Source: Megaustenia siamemsis
Taxonomy: Eukaryota > Mollusca > Gastropoda > Stylommatophora > Ariophantidae
Assembly: GCA_032433765.1 (NCBI GenBank)
Contig: JAVIAB010000139.1
Coordinates: 41,247,478 to 41,311,477, forward strand
Direction of reading: 5' to 3'
Length of the DNA: 64,000 nucleotides
Part shown: in pieces, positions 20,146 to 30,738 of the stretch
Position numbering within the stretch: the stretch's first letter is position 1
How the letters are laid out: each line of letters begins with the position of its first letter
The notes under the pieces: generated by a model
What the model was told of the DNA's origin: nothing
The model's input: the letters and a program-made list of their open reading frames with translations, nothing else
Database searches by the model: none
Position numbers and translations under genes: made by a program

Positions 20146-21335
20146 CGCTGAGTGATTACTGGGCTGGACCACGTACGTCATGTTGAGTGGTAACTGAGCT
20201 GGACCACGTATGTCCCGTTGAGTGGTAACTAAGCTGGACCACGAACGTCATGTTGAGTGGTAACTAAGCTGGAACACGTATGTCACGTTGAGTGGTAACT
20301 AAGCTGGACCACGAACGTCATGTTAAGTGGTAACTGAGCTGGACCACGAACGTCATGTTAAGTGGTAACTGAGCTGGAACACGTATGTCATGTTAAGTGG
20401 TAACTGAGCTGGAACACGTATGTCACGTTGAGTGGTAACTGAGCTGGACCACGAACGTCATGTTGAGTGGTAACTAAGCTGGAACACGTATGTCACGTTG
20501 AGTGGTAACTAAGCTGGAACACGTATGTCATGTTGCATGGTAACTGAGCTGGACCACGAAAGTCATGTTGAGTGGTAACTAAGCTGGAACACGTATGTCA
20601 CGTTGAGTGGTAACTAAGCTGGACCACGAACGTCATGTTAAGTGGTAACTAAGCTGGAACACGTATGTCATGTTAAGTGGTAACTAAGCTGGAACACGTA
20701 TGTCATGTTAAGTGGTAACTAAGCTGGACCACGAACGTCATGTTAAGTGGTAACTAAGCTGGACCACGTACGTCATGTTAAGTGGTAACTAAGCTGGACC
20801 ACGAACGTCATGTTAAGTGGTAACTAAGCTGGACCACGTACGTCATGTTAAGTGGTAACTAAGCTGGACCACGAACGTCATGTTAAGTGGTAACTAAGCT
20901 GGACCACGTACGTCATGTTAAGTGGTAACTAAGCTGGACCACGTACGTCATGTTAAGTGGTAACTAAGCTGGAACACGTATGTCATGTTAAGTGGTAACT
21001 AAGCTGGACCACGAACGTCATGTTAAGTGGTAACTGAGCTGGAACACGTATGTCATGTTGAGTGGTAACTAAGCTGGAACACGTACGTCATGTTAAGTGG
21101 TAACTAAGCTGGACCACGAACGTCATGTTAAGTGGTAACTAAGCTGGAACACGTATGTCATGTTGAGTGGTAACTAAGCTGGACCACGAACGTCATGTTA
21201 AGTGGTAACTAAGCTGGAACACGTATGTCATGTTAAGTGGTAACTAAGCTGGACCACGTACGTCATGTTGAGTGGTAACTGAGCTGGAACACGTATGTCA
21301 TGTTGGTAACTAGGCTCGACCACATGCGTCATGAT
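20146..21335. repeat. satellite block 2, 35-bp unit
   Basis: About 33 units of AAGCTGGACCACGAACGTCA plus TGTTAAGTGGTAACT. Three linked variants recur: GGACC with GAACGTC, GGACC with GTACGTC, and GGAAC with GTATGTC, alternating locally (for example 20720-20940). The right edge at 21303-21332 reverts to a block 1-type unit (CTCGACCACATGCGTCATG), so block 2 appears to have expanded inside block 1. Confidence 0.93.
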
Positions 21336-21673
21336 CAGTAATTATTTAGTTGAGCCAAGTACGCTATATTGCGTGCTTACTTCACTCGTTACAGACATAA
21401 AGAGTACGAGTTCAGTTCTCCAGAAGTGACGAAATCTCTATTCCTAAACCGACGTGACGTCAGGGCTCAACTAGCCTCTCAAAATTGGTACAGTAACTAA
21501 ATTATAATAAAGGATCTCAAAAGGGCAACGACGCACAAAAGGCAACAGAGCTGGAAGCTGCCAGCGGCTCATAACTGACGGCTTGCGAAAAATCTGGCAT
21601 GAACCAGAACTAGCCAGATCCTACACAACTCTTCCTATACCCCTAATAACAGCCTAATAACAGACTAACTATA

Positions 21674-23767
21674 GCTCGTTTCAAATCACGTGCCCAACTT
21701 CAAAACGCTATTGCTCAGGAACCATTTGTTAAATACTATTGAAATTTTCCAAATGTTATTAGAATGCAAAAGACCCTTTAAATGTATATTTAACAAATAT
21801 CTTGCAGCTGCAGTTTTCTTAAAGCGGCGATATTTCTTTGATGTTTGTCAAAATTTTAAATTGTGAACCCCTAAATAATAGAAATTACCGTAGTTGCTGG
21901 TCTATGATTAATTTTCACTAGGTAAAGGCGTGGCCGTAATGGGGAAATAAGTGAATAAGGAAAAACACCAGGAGAATTATTGTCTTCTCAGTTCGAGGAC
22001 GGACGATAATATCAAGGTATACCTTTATGTCCAATTTTCATAGTTGTGTGGTCCTGAAAAGGACCGTTTGTTGAACTAATTTAAGGTAATATAGGGGCCA
22101 ACATTGTGGGGGCTATATACTTTCATTCTGAATCAGACGAGTCTGAAAGATTAATAACTGTTTGGGGTTGAATATTCCACAAACCATCATTTTTCCAATA
22201 TTCCTCTTCCTGTTTTAAGACGTGGTCTTCACATTTAGCTCAATAATCTTTGTCTATATTTAATAAAGCGAGATTAGCAAGAGTTTTTACATCGCATATT
22301 TTGAATGTTGTATTTTCATCTGCCACTTGTCCTTTTAATTTTGACCAGATTAGTTCTATTGGGTTTAAATGAGCATGGTAAGGTGGCAGCCTCAAACTTA
22401 TATGGCCGTGCTCTTGGATAATCTTGTCTATTTGAAAAATCTTTGTCCTTTGTTTTTGCTTTACTAGAGATAGTAATTCAGGTTTTAAGTACATGTTATT
22501 AAATTGTATGTGCTCCTTTGTGAGCCATATCTTAATAGCATCTTTTGTACTGGATGACGTCTGGACTTTATCTTCAAGTGCAACAATGTTGTGGTACGCT
22601 GCATTGTCCATTATTAGGCAAGATGGTCGATCTAGTGATGGGAGAACAGAATTTTCAATCCAATGTCTAAATATGTGACCATTCATCTCAGAGTGATAAT
22701 CCCGATTGTCTATGGATTTTGAAAGAAAAATGAGCTCTGCATTCTGTATTAGTCCATGTTGTCGACTACCTGCATGAGCAATTATCAAGCGCTGTCCTTT
22801 GCTGCTAGGTATTAATCTCTTAATCTTTCCATCTGATGACTGCCATTCCCTTTGGTTAGTGTGGTGAGCATTGATCCATGTTTCATCCAAGTACACAATA
22901 TCATAACCTTGCTTGCGCACCTCTTTTACTTCACGTAAGTACTTGCTTCTCATGACTACTATATGTGGCTTCTCACAGATGATGTTTCGTCCATTGGAAT
23001 ACTTTCTGAATGTAAAGCCTGCAGCTCTCACATTCCTCCATAATGTAGACTTTGATATTTCAATACTGTTGTTCTTTTTCAGCGAAATTTTTAATTTTCT
23101 TATTGTAACAGTTTCATTCATACCCAACATTTTGCGAATTTCACTTCTAATAAGTTCACTGTCGAAATTATCCAACATTTTTGCTCTTCCTTGTGATTTT
23201 GTATATTTTGAACATTGACGGTCACGTGCTTGAATCCAGCGATTAAATGACCGTTTAGAAAAATCCAAAATGTGTCTTGTCCTATTCTCAGGGTTTTCTA
23301 AAGAATGAAATAATCTTCGTTCGTTTAGCCTCTTTGCAAAAATAGTCATACATTTTTATTGCGATGTTTTGTAAACTGCAGAATTTAATTTTAAGACTCA
23401 TGATAAATGTTATTGTTCCACGTATGAATGAACGGAAATGGAACACACAATTTCTCAAGTGTCTAATTGTGTAAAAACAAAAAACCACGGGGAAAGCGTG
23501 CAAATACGTCAATTCTACCGTGTATGGATTTGTACTCGCTATTTTTAGTTTAAAATACTGGAAACATTAAGTTTTGACTACATCAATGGGTCGTTATAAA
23601 TTTATATAAATCAAATAAGCAACAATAATAACCAAATGTTTTTTTTAAATGAAATTAATTCCCTGTTGGGTTCTAATCATTATAACTTTACATGCAAATT
23701 TTGAATATCTTACAAGTGGTTAAAAAGCTATCGATTTTAAAAGTTCGGCACCAGTTATGAAACAAGC
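21674..23767 (-). mobile_element. IS630/Tc1-mariner-type transposon, copy 2
   Basis: Same element as at 13300-15406, about 95% or more alike by eye over coding and flanking parts. Termini are GCTCGTTTCAAATCACGTGC at the left and, reversed, GCTTGTTTCATAACTGGTGC at the right, flanked by TA at 21672-21673 and 23768-23769. Confidence 0.88.
22123..23401 (-). pseudogene. Tc1/mariner-type DDE transposase, copy 2, two lesions
   Basis: Same transposase as copy 1. The helix-turn-helix half and the catalytic half are joined in one open frame here (369 codons, 22240-23349), including YLDETWINAHH, LIMDNAAYHN and LNPIELIW with the same 83-residue Asp-to-Glu gap. Two different lesions: a one-base insertion near 23322 shifts the first ~30 codons out of frame, and a TGG-to-TGA change near 22240 cuts the last ~40 codons. 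The two copies therefore broke independently after they separated. Confidence 0.87.
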
Positions 23768-23769
23768 TA

Positions 23770-24261
23770 TAGTCTAGTCTAGCCAAGAGCGTAGGAATCG
23801 ATAGGGTATGCAACCTTTAGTTTGCAGATTGAGTAGCCAGATAGCTGAGTTGGCCGCGTGCTCTAGCGTTTGGTTTCTCGTTGCAAGGCGCTGCGTCCAG
23901 AAGTACTGTAACGACCCTGCTTCGGACCATCTATTGTTTTTTTTTTCTGCTGTTGTTTATTTGTGATTGTTGTCCAAGTGTTGTAAACATACCTCTTTCC
24001 CTGAAATGATTCGTATGCAACCTTTACTCAAAGACGCCAAAACGTAGACAAATGTATTGGACCGTAAAGTGCAAATACTATAAATTTACTGCAAGCGTTA
24101 CCATAAGACATATACATCCATGTAAAATCATTTCAATGAAGGATGACGGAGAGCTATAAATATTGCTTTAGTCAAGGTGTGAAAGCAAAGAAATGAAAGA
24201 AGTATGTCAACTTAACGTGACCATATAACCCATAATATGTGCCGTTGGTGATTAACAAGCT
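23770..24261. other. no gene seen; tRNA-like phrase only
   Basis: At 23832-23880 AGCCAGATAGCTGAGTTGGC resembles a pol III A box, with no clear B box after it. The rest is unclassified. Confidence 0.35.
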
Positions 24262-24655
24262 TTGAATGAAAAGACAGTTAGAGGCCACAGAGATGGGATT
24301 TCTCAGAAGAATGATGAAAGTTCACTGGTTAGCTAAAAAGACCAATGAGGAAATTCTCAGAGGCCAACACTAAACGGGAGCTCTTAAAAAAAACATCAGA
24401 AAGAAACAATCAACATTTTTCGGGTACATCATGAGAAGAGGAAAGTTGGAATATTTGTTTACAAGTTGACAAAATAAAAGGAAAGAGAGATCGCGGACGA
24501 CAAAGAGAGAAAATACTGAATAGCTTGGTGTCATGGCATGGAAAACAGTCACCAACGTAACTGATACGATGCACTGTAGATAGAAGATTGTAGAAGGACA
24601 TGATCGCCTACGCCAACCGGTATGGCCCTTGATGATGATGTTGGAGTTTGACAAA
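24262..24655 (+). mobile_element. family B RTE-like 3' end
   Basis: A 5'-truncated copy of the C-terminal RT region: it reads RRMMKVHWLAKKTNEEI-like text and then the 3' end CGCCTACGCCAACCGGTATG followed by GATGATGATG. The coding frame is disrupted. No clear target duplication. Confidence 0.75.
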
Positions 24656-24894
24656 TATAGGCACTAGCGCCACATTTCAAATCTGTCTAAAGACTTAGAG
24701 AAAACCTATACTTGTGCTTGCTCATAAAAAAATTACTCGGAGCAAATAGTAATTAAATAAAATTTGAAAGAAAAAAGCAAAGGAAGCGACCTGTGGAAAA
24801 CAAAAATAATAATAATAAATTGTTTAATATGTAAAAAAAAAAATAATTAGCATTCCTCTTTCAATATATAATATATAGATAAGAAGAGAAATAA

Positions 24895-25655
24895 AAAGGT
24901 TCTAAAAAGGCCAGAACAAAAAGAGAGCTAATATCCAATGTTATAAAGAAAAGATCATCATTTTTGGCCATGTTTTGAGAAGGGAATAATTGGAATCTAT
25001 TGTAACAACATCTTATGCAGCAAATCTATGTCAATAAAAATGAGAAAGAGAGTTCATCTGTGCAATATAGAACCAGTTCTAACCTATGGAAGTGAATTAT
25101 GGACAATAGACAAACAAATTAAAAGACGATTAGAGGCCACAGAGAGGGGATTTCTCAGAAGAATGTTGAAAGTTCCCTGGACAGCTAAAAAGACTAATGA
25201 GGAAGTTCTCAAAGAGGCCAACACAAAAAGGGAGCTCTTAAAAAACATAAGAAAGAAGCAATAAACATTTTTCGGGCACATCATGAGAAGAGGAAAGTTG
25301 GAATACTTGGTTACAACTGGCAAAATAAAAGGAAAGAGAGACCGAGTACGACAAAGAGAGATAATACTGGATAGCTTGGTGTGATGGGATGGAAAACTGC
25401 CAGAACTGATACGATGCACTGTAGAGAGAAGATTGTGGAGGGACATGATCACCTCTGCCAACCGGTATGGCACATGATGATGATTGTAACAACTGGGAAA
25501 ATTAAGGTACGAAGAACTAGAGGGAAGCAAAAAGACAAAATACCAGACAGCTTAAGAGAATGGCTTGACAGACGGTCAACAATAGAAATGATAAATAACT
25601 GTCGACATAGAAAGTTGTGGAGAGGCATGATCACCTACGCCTGCAGGCTTGGTAC
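24895..25655 (+). mobile_element. family B variant 3' end, split by a younger copy
   Basis: The left part 24895-25009 (CATTTTTGGCCATGTTTTGA, GAATCTATTGTAACAAC) continues in the right part 25483-25655 (TGGGAAAATTAAGGTACGAA, through CTGCAGGCTTGGTACTTGAT). Together they form one 3' end related to the piece at 37.87-37.99 kb. The interruption is a complete younger insertion. Confidence 0.8.
25010..25482 (+). mobile_element. family B RTE-like 3'-end insertion, 11-bp target duplication
   Basis: Starts ATCTTATGCAGCAAATCTAT and ends GGTATGGCACATGATGATG. ATTGTAACAAC at 24999-25009 is repeated exactly at 25483-25493. The frame from 25028 reads EPVLTYGSELWTIDKQIKRR, the RT thumb (Y-G-S-E-x-W-T motif). 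It lies inside an older copy of a related family. Confidence 0.9.
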
Positions 25656-25662
25656 TTGATAT

Positions 25663-25664
25663 TT

Positions 25665-25735
<71 letters not shown>
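25663..25735. repeat. A-run and (AT)n microsatellite
   Basis: A17 followed by about 28 AT units. Confidence 0.95.
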
Positions 25736-25738
<3 letters not shown>

Positions 25739-26305
25739 AGAAAGTTTGGTGACAAACGACAATTCACAAACAGCAGAGATAGACTCAAGATGCATCAAAG
25801 CTTATCAAATCATTGGACAGCTATTACCACTATTGTCCAACAAGGAAATAACTAAAAGCAAAATGCGCGCTGTACAATACAATATTCACCCCAACGATGT
25901 ACTACCAATGCCAGTCCTGGATTATTGATGCAAGAAAAATAAGAAAAATAACCTCCGCTGAGATGAGATGTGTTAGACGAATGATAGGAAACAGTTTGAG
26001 AGATAAGATCAGAAATGAAGAACTGAGAGAAAAAGCTAGGAATAATCCCCGCTACAGAATATATAAAGAAACAACAGATAACATGGTTTGGCCATGTGAC
26101 AAGGAAGAAAGATTAAAACTCAACACAACGAGCCCTCAATAAACGTTGCGAGAACACCAGACACAAGGGTCAACAACGGAAAATATGGAGTGATGGAATA
26201 TTAGAAGCACACGAAAACATAACAGCAGCAGAAGTGAACAGAAGAGCAAAAGACCGCAAATTATATCTTCCCTCGACGCTGAAAGGCAAATCATGAGGAA
26301 GGAAG
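25736..26305 (+). pseudogene. family R non-LTR RT, C-terminal region
   Basis: Frames read ESLVTNDNSQTAEIDSRCIK, SNKEITKSKMRAVQYNIHP, then RKITSAEMRCVRRMIGNSLR and DKIRNEELREKARNN. This is the region after the RT palm (Y-L-G-S, a cysteine-rich K-x-x-x-Y block, and an R-K-I-T-x-x-E-M-R-x-x-R-R thumb). The 3' part, AACGTTGCGAGAACACCAGA to GAAAGGCAAATCATGAGG, matches pieces at 37.2 and 45.1 kb. Frameshifts near 25925 and 26090. 5' truncated before the catalytic box. Confidence 0.65.
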
Positions 26306-26306
26306 A

Positions 26307-26310
<4 letters not shown>

Positions 26311-26342
<32 letters not shown>
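26311..26342. repeat. (AT)n microsatellite
   Basis: About 15 AT units after AGAAGAAGAT. Confidence 0.9.
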
Positions 26343-26347
<5 letters not shown>

Positions 26348-26555
26348 AATAATATATATATACGTAAAAGAAAAAGGAAATCACAAGTTGGTTAAATATT
26401 CAACTGGCTAGACAACTGTTCCATTAAACGTTTAGAGAGATATGGGTAATGAGAATACGTCTGAAGGAGTTGATAGTGAAGTCTACACTTTGTCTCGTTG
26501 CGTGCTTCTAAAAGGCGTTTCAGAATGTAGCTGTATACAGGTCTGGCTCTTCATC

Positions 26556-26763
26556 TCCACGCCCGTATGGACAGATGCTAAGTGGACTGTGTAAGCAAAA
26601 TGTGAGACGTGAGTGTATTCTATTTTTGGAAGGATATCGAAAGGCCATCTTGGGTCAAGCTCGTGATTGCGAGTGTGAGGATACAGTTAGTCGATTGAGA
26701 TCGATTTCTCACACGCTAAAACGGTGCGTCAAGGCGTGTAAATGTGGGATGAGCGTAGAATAG
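26556..26763 (+). CDS. candidate cysteine-rich exon (unidentified)
   Basis: I do not recognise this gene. An open frame follows a possible 3' splice site (GGCGTTTCAG near 26524) and runs to a stop at 26763. The translated text from the internal Met at 26575 has seven cysteines in 62 residues, including CKQNVRREC, DCECEDT and CVKACKCGM, the last close to the C-terminus. The C-x-C and C-x(3)-C-x-C spacing and the leucine/arginine helices recall GDNF-receptor/GAS1-type domains, but that is weak. The stretch is more GC-rich than its flanks and is not matched elsewhere in the window. It may be a terminal exon of a secreted or receptor protein, a decayed one, or chance. Confidence 0.25.
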
Positions 26764-26929
26764 CGCTGATTTTCACCATAAGGTCGATAAACTGGACACG
26801 ATGTTTCACTTCAACTGAAAACAATCGCACTAATTGATTTGTCGAACATTTATTTACTACCAATTGGGAACTGTTGAAAGAAAAAAGATAAATAAACGAT
26901 ATCTTTTCAAGAAATAAGTTAGTGAAGAT

Positions 26930-27185
26930 CGATAAAAGACAATTAGACATATTTACGTCAACATTTTTTTTAATGTGTAAGATCTAAATAAACAATTGTC
27001 TATCTTTACTGATGAGAACAGGTAAAAAGGAAAGATATGAAAAGCTAAATAAACAATATCTTTACAGACAGTAACATGTAAAGAATAAAGGCGTGTAAGA
27101 GCCAAATAAATAATATCTTTACTGACAGCATATATAAATTAGCGAAGATCTGTAAATGGTACAAGATAAACAAAGAACTAATCTC
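26930..27185. repeat. degenerate tandem repeat, ~65 bp
   Basis: The phrase CTAAATAAACAATATCTTTAC and variants recur at about 26985, 27045 and 27105 with TGTAAGA/AAAGATATG spacers. Old and imperfect. Confidence 0.5.
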
Positions 27186-27827
27186 TTTCCACTCTCAGCA
27201 GCTAAGTTGGTGTTGTATCTTTTTTAGATTATTATCCTCATGTTTATTGATGATTTGGGCACAATCACGCCAAGCCGCCCTAGTTTCAGAGTACTACAGT
27301 TTAAAAAAAAACTATATGAACTCCGAAACTATATAACTGTCTGAAGAAATTAAAATCGCCACACTTCATAGACTAAATACGAACTCATTTGAACAGTAGA
27401 CAAGTGCACTAAACACTTCGCTACTTCAGCTAAATGGATAGATAATGTGAGAGAAAATACTCAGCGGCTTGGAGAAATAACAATCAACGTGACACACCGC
27501 GCAAAGAATAGAAAAATTTAGTTCCCCCACAACAATTTACTTCATGTGTGGATATGACAAGTACAATTATAGCTGCTAATGTGTACCTGACACATCCAAT
27601 TAAGTTGGAACATTATTTGCAACATGGTTTTTATTTCCACATCAACCAGCACTTAATTGCTCAAACCTTGTTATCTATTATCAGTACCACAACAGGGAGA
27701 TAGAGAGTGATCTTACTTAAGGTGACCAGACGTCCCGATTTTCCGAACTCTTTATGATCAAATCTGGGACGTCAATTTGTAGTGAAAATGACCGATTTTT
27801 AAAACTTTGTCCTGGATTACTTGTGCC
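27186..27827. other. no gene seen; unclassified
   Basis: AT-rich DNA with stops in all frames. No repeat family recognised. Confidence 0.4.
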
Positions 27828-27839
27828 TGTACTGTTGTG

Positions 27840-28603
27840 CGGATGTCACAGTCTTAATATCAGAGACAGAGAATGAACTACAAGAAATGATAGATATAAT
27901 AGTAAAAGAAAGCAAAAAGAAAGGTATCAGTCTGAATAGTAAGAAAACAGAAGTAATGGTTATATCGAAGAAACAATCATCACCATCATGCAGCATAAAA
28001 ATAAACAGGACACATCTGAAACAAATGCAACGTTTGAAATACTTGGACACAATAATAACATCAGATGGAAGATGCACCACAGAAATAAAAAGCAGAATAG
28101 CTCAGGCCAAAATAGCATTTCAGAAAATTAAAAATATCTTATACAACAAATCTATGTCAATATAAATGAGAAATATTGCTATATAGAACCATTTCTGACC
28201 TATGGAAGCGAATGATGGACAGTAGACAATGAAAAGACGATTAGAGGCCACAGAGATGGGATTTATCAGAAGAATGTTGAAAGTTCCCTGGACAGCGAAA
28301 ATGACCAACGAGCAAATTCTCAAAGAGGCCAATACTAAACGGGAGCTCTTAAAAACATCCGAAAGCAGCAATCAACATTTTTTTTTCGGGCACATCATGA
28401 GAAGAGGAAAGTTGAAATACTTGGTTACAACTGGCAGAATAAAAGGAAAGAGAGATGGCGGACGACAAAGAGAGAAAATACTGGATAGCTTGGTGTCATG
28501 GCATAGAAAACAGTCAACAACAGAACTGATACGATGCACTGTGGATAGAAGATTGTGGAAGGACATGATCGCCTACGCCAACCGGTATGGCCCATGATGA
28601 TGA
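27840..28603 (+). mobile_element. family B RTE-like insertion, 12-bp target duplication
   Basis: TGTACTGTTGTG at 27828-27839 recurs exactly at 28604-28615. The copy begins at the RT catalytic box, degraded to CADVTVLIS, and continues SKKKGISLNSKKTEVMVISK, YLDTIITSDGRCTTEIKSRI, then after frame breaks FIRRMLKVPWTAKMTNEQI. It ends GGTATGGCCCATGATGATGA. Frames are broken near 28165. It shows the order of family B's C-terminal half better than any other copy here. Confidence 0.9.
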
Positions 28604-28615
28604 TGTACTGTTGTG

Positions 28616-29401
28616 TGTTATAAAATGTATGTTATTTATTTTAAAGACATCATTAATATATTTTTTTTAAATTTCACTTTTAATAATTGAAATAACAATA
28701 TTCTTAAAATAAAATTACGATGAGTTGTTTGAAAAGAAAAATAAAGCAAAAGAGAAATTAAAAAACATTCTAAAATTAAATTCTCTACTTTATTTTCACT
28801 GAGGGAAAAGTAAAATCTTGTCCCAGATTAGGGTTTATAAAATATGATCATCTTATCTTACTCAGCTTTGATTCTCCGATCTTGACACTAGGAAACATGT
28901 ATGCATCGTTTAACTGCTAAACGCTCATAAGCCGAACTTCTTTATCGCTGCTTCCTTACTCTACCTTGCGCCCCCCCCCCCCATATTAATTAAAAAAAAA
29001 TAGTTCTTTTTTCTGGATTACATACTGTTAATGTTAATCATCCATGGTTCTAAAATAAACTATAATGACGTCATTAAAAGAGATATACTCTGGCTTCGCT
29101 TTTCGGACTAAATTGACGTCACACAGTGGAATTCATTGACGCATCTCCTCTTTGGTATATGTCTCACCTGCCCCTATAGCATCACACGTAATGCTGTCGG
29201 TAGCAATATTACCTGCAAGGTGTCCTAAATTGGACAGGCCCTTTGATTGAGTGGAAATAGAGCAGCTGAGGGAATGGGGAGAGGCATAACCAGGAAAGTG
29301 GATGTGAAGTTTACAAAATGGATAAAACAAAATATTGTTGTTAATTTAATTAAAGTATTTACATTTTTTTTCTTCTTTGACGTATTAATAAATTTGTATT
29401 T
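28616..29401. other. no gene seen; includes C11 run
   Basis: AT-rich, with a run of cytosines at about 28972-28982. No coding frame or element recognised. Confidence 0.4.
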
Positions 29402-29410
29402 ATCGTGTTC

Positions 29411-29670
29411 GGGAGCCGCGATAGCTCAGTAGTTAGTGAACTTGACTACAGAGGACAAGAGGTAGGGTTCGATCCCAACCGACGGCTTCCGGTTCAGCCA
29501 TAAATGGGTAGTGGATTTTTTTTCTAGGAAAGTAAAGCGGCACGAGCGTAATACCGACCACATTACCCCAAAAATCATGTGCTGAAGGTCTGTAAAATGT
29601 ATGGTCACTAACACCTTATTCCCTATACACCACTTGGCGTGACGGTGGTACTTTACATTTTTTTTTATTC
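29411..29670 (+). mobile_element. tRNA-derived SINE with 9-bp target duplication
   Basis: Full head (GGGAGCCGCGATAGCTCAGT, GGTTCGATCCC), body and 3' hairpin (ACCACTTGGCGTGACGGTGG). ATCGTGTTC at 29402-29410 is repeated at 29671-29679 after a T-rich tail. Confidence 0.9.
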
Positions 29671-30212
29671 ATCGTGTTCATTTTAAGTTTAATTATAATT
29701 ATTTTTATATTTATTTTACGCAATTTCATTTATTATATGTTTTTGTATCTGCAAATTGGGTGTGCCCCTGCAGAAGGACTTTTCTGTCCGTAACGTCGGA
29801 TCAGTTTATGTTGCCATTTTTTAACGTAAAACTGCAACCAAACAAACACGTGTTAGTATTTTATTTTCCTTATTGGAGACAACAACAAACTAAAATTAAA
29901 GGTACTGTCTGCATTGATAACGAAACAATTTCATTCGCCCTTTTCAATTCTAGAACCCCGGCAGCGGGGTTATTAGGCTCTCTACTGTCTAGAACAGGGG
30001 TGGCCAAATGACGGCCCGCGGGCCGGATTCGGCCCGCCAGCCTAGTTTTCTTGGCCCGCGAAGCTCCACGGACTTACTTCATTTTTTACCCCTAATAGCG
30101 GATTTCTCCTGGTTTTAATCCGTGTCGGAGTTAACTCTTCTATCGTTCAAGAATACACAATTTGAAAATCTCTGTCAATTTCTCGCAACAGCTAGATTGG
30201 CAACATAATTTC

Positions 30213-30217
<5 letters not shown>

Positions 30218-30273
<56 letters not shown>

Positions 30274-30283
30274 ACGCACACGC

Positions 30284-30316
<33 letters not shown>
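30218..30316. repeat. (CA)n microsatellite with CGCACA variants
   Basis: About 100 bases of CA repeats inside the hAT element's 5' non-coding part, so the repeat was carried or grew within the transposon. Confidence 0.95.
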
Positions 30317-30321
<5 letters not shown>

Positions 30322-30738
30322 ACTAATGGTGCCGACAATATTCAAAGTCTTTGCTTCGAGTTGGTACGGCAAAGTTGCTTTATTGTCAGTGCGGTGATAG
30401 CGTCAGATCTTTGGCTCAACATTTGTCGTCTGGACTTGTGGTGGCTCTTTCATTTCGCGGTAAGGGGTTAATGAGGTTGGGAGGGACAGGGGTGAGGGGA
30501 CTTCGTAGCTCTAATTCTGTCTTTGAAGTTACATTCAAAAAGTTTCACTGTTCGCCTTCATTCCCTTTGATCCCATCGTCTTGTCCATAAAATGACTGCA
30601 ACGTGTTTATTTGGTCACAATCTTTTGATTTCATTGTCAAACACAAGTCTGTGTATAACTGTCAAATCTGGACTTATTTTCGATAGTGGACCAACATTCT
30701 GTGACTTTTAACTTTGATGTGAGATTTTGTATTAAATC

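Noticed and set aside
22913..23218. 101-codon + strand frame
   Set aside because: Antisense to transposase copy 2.
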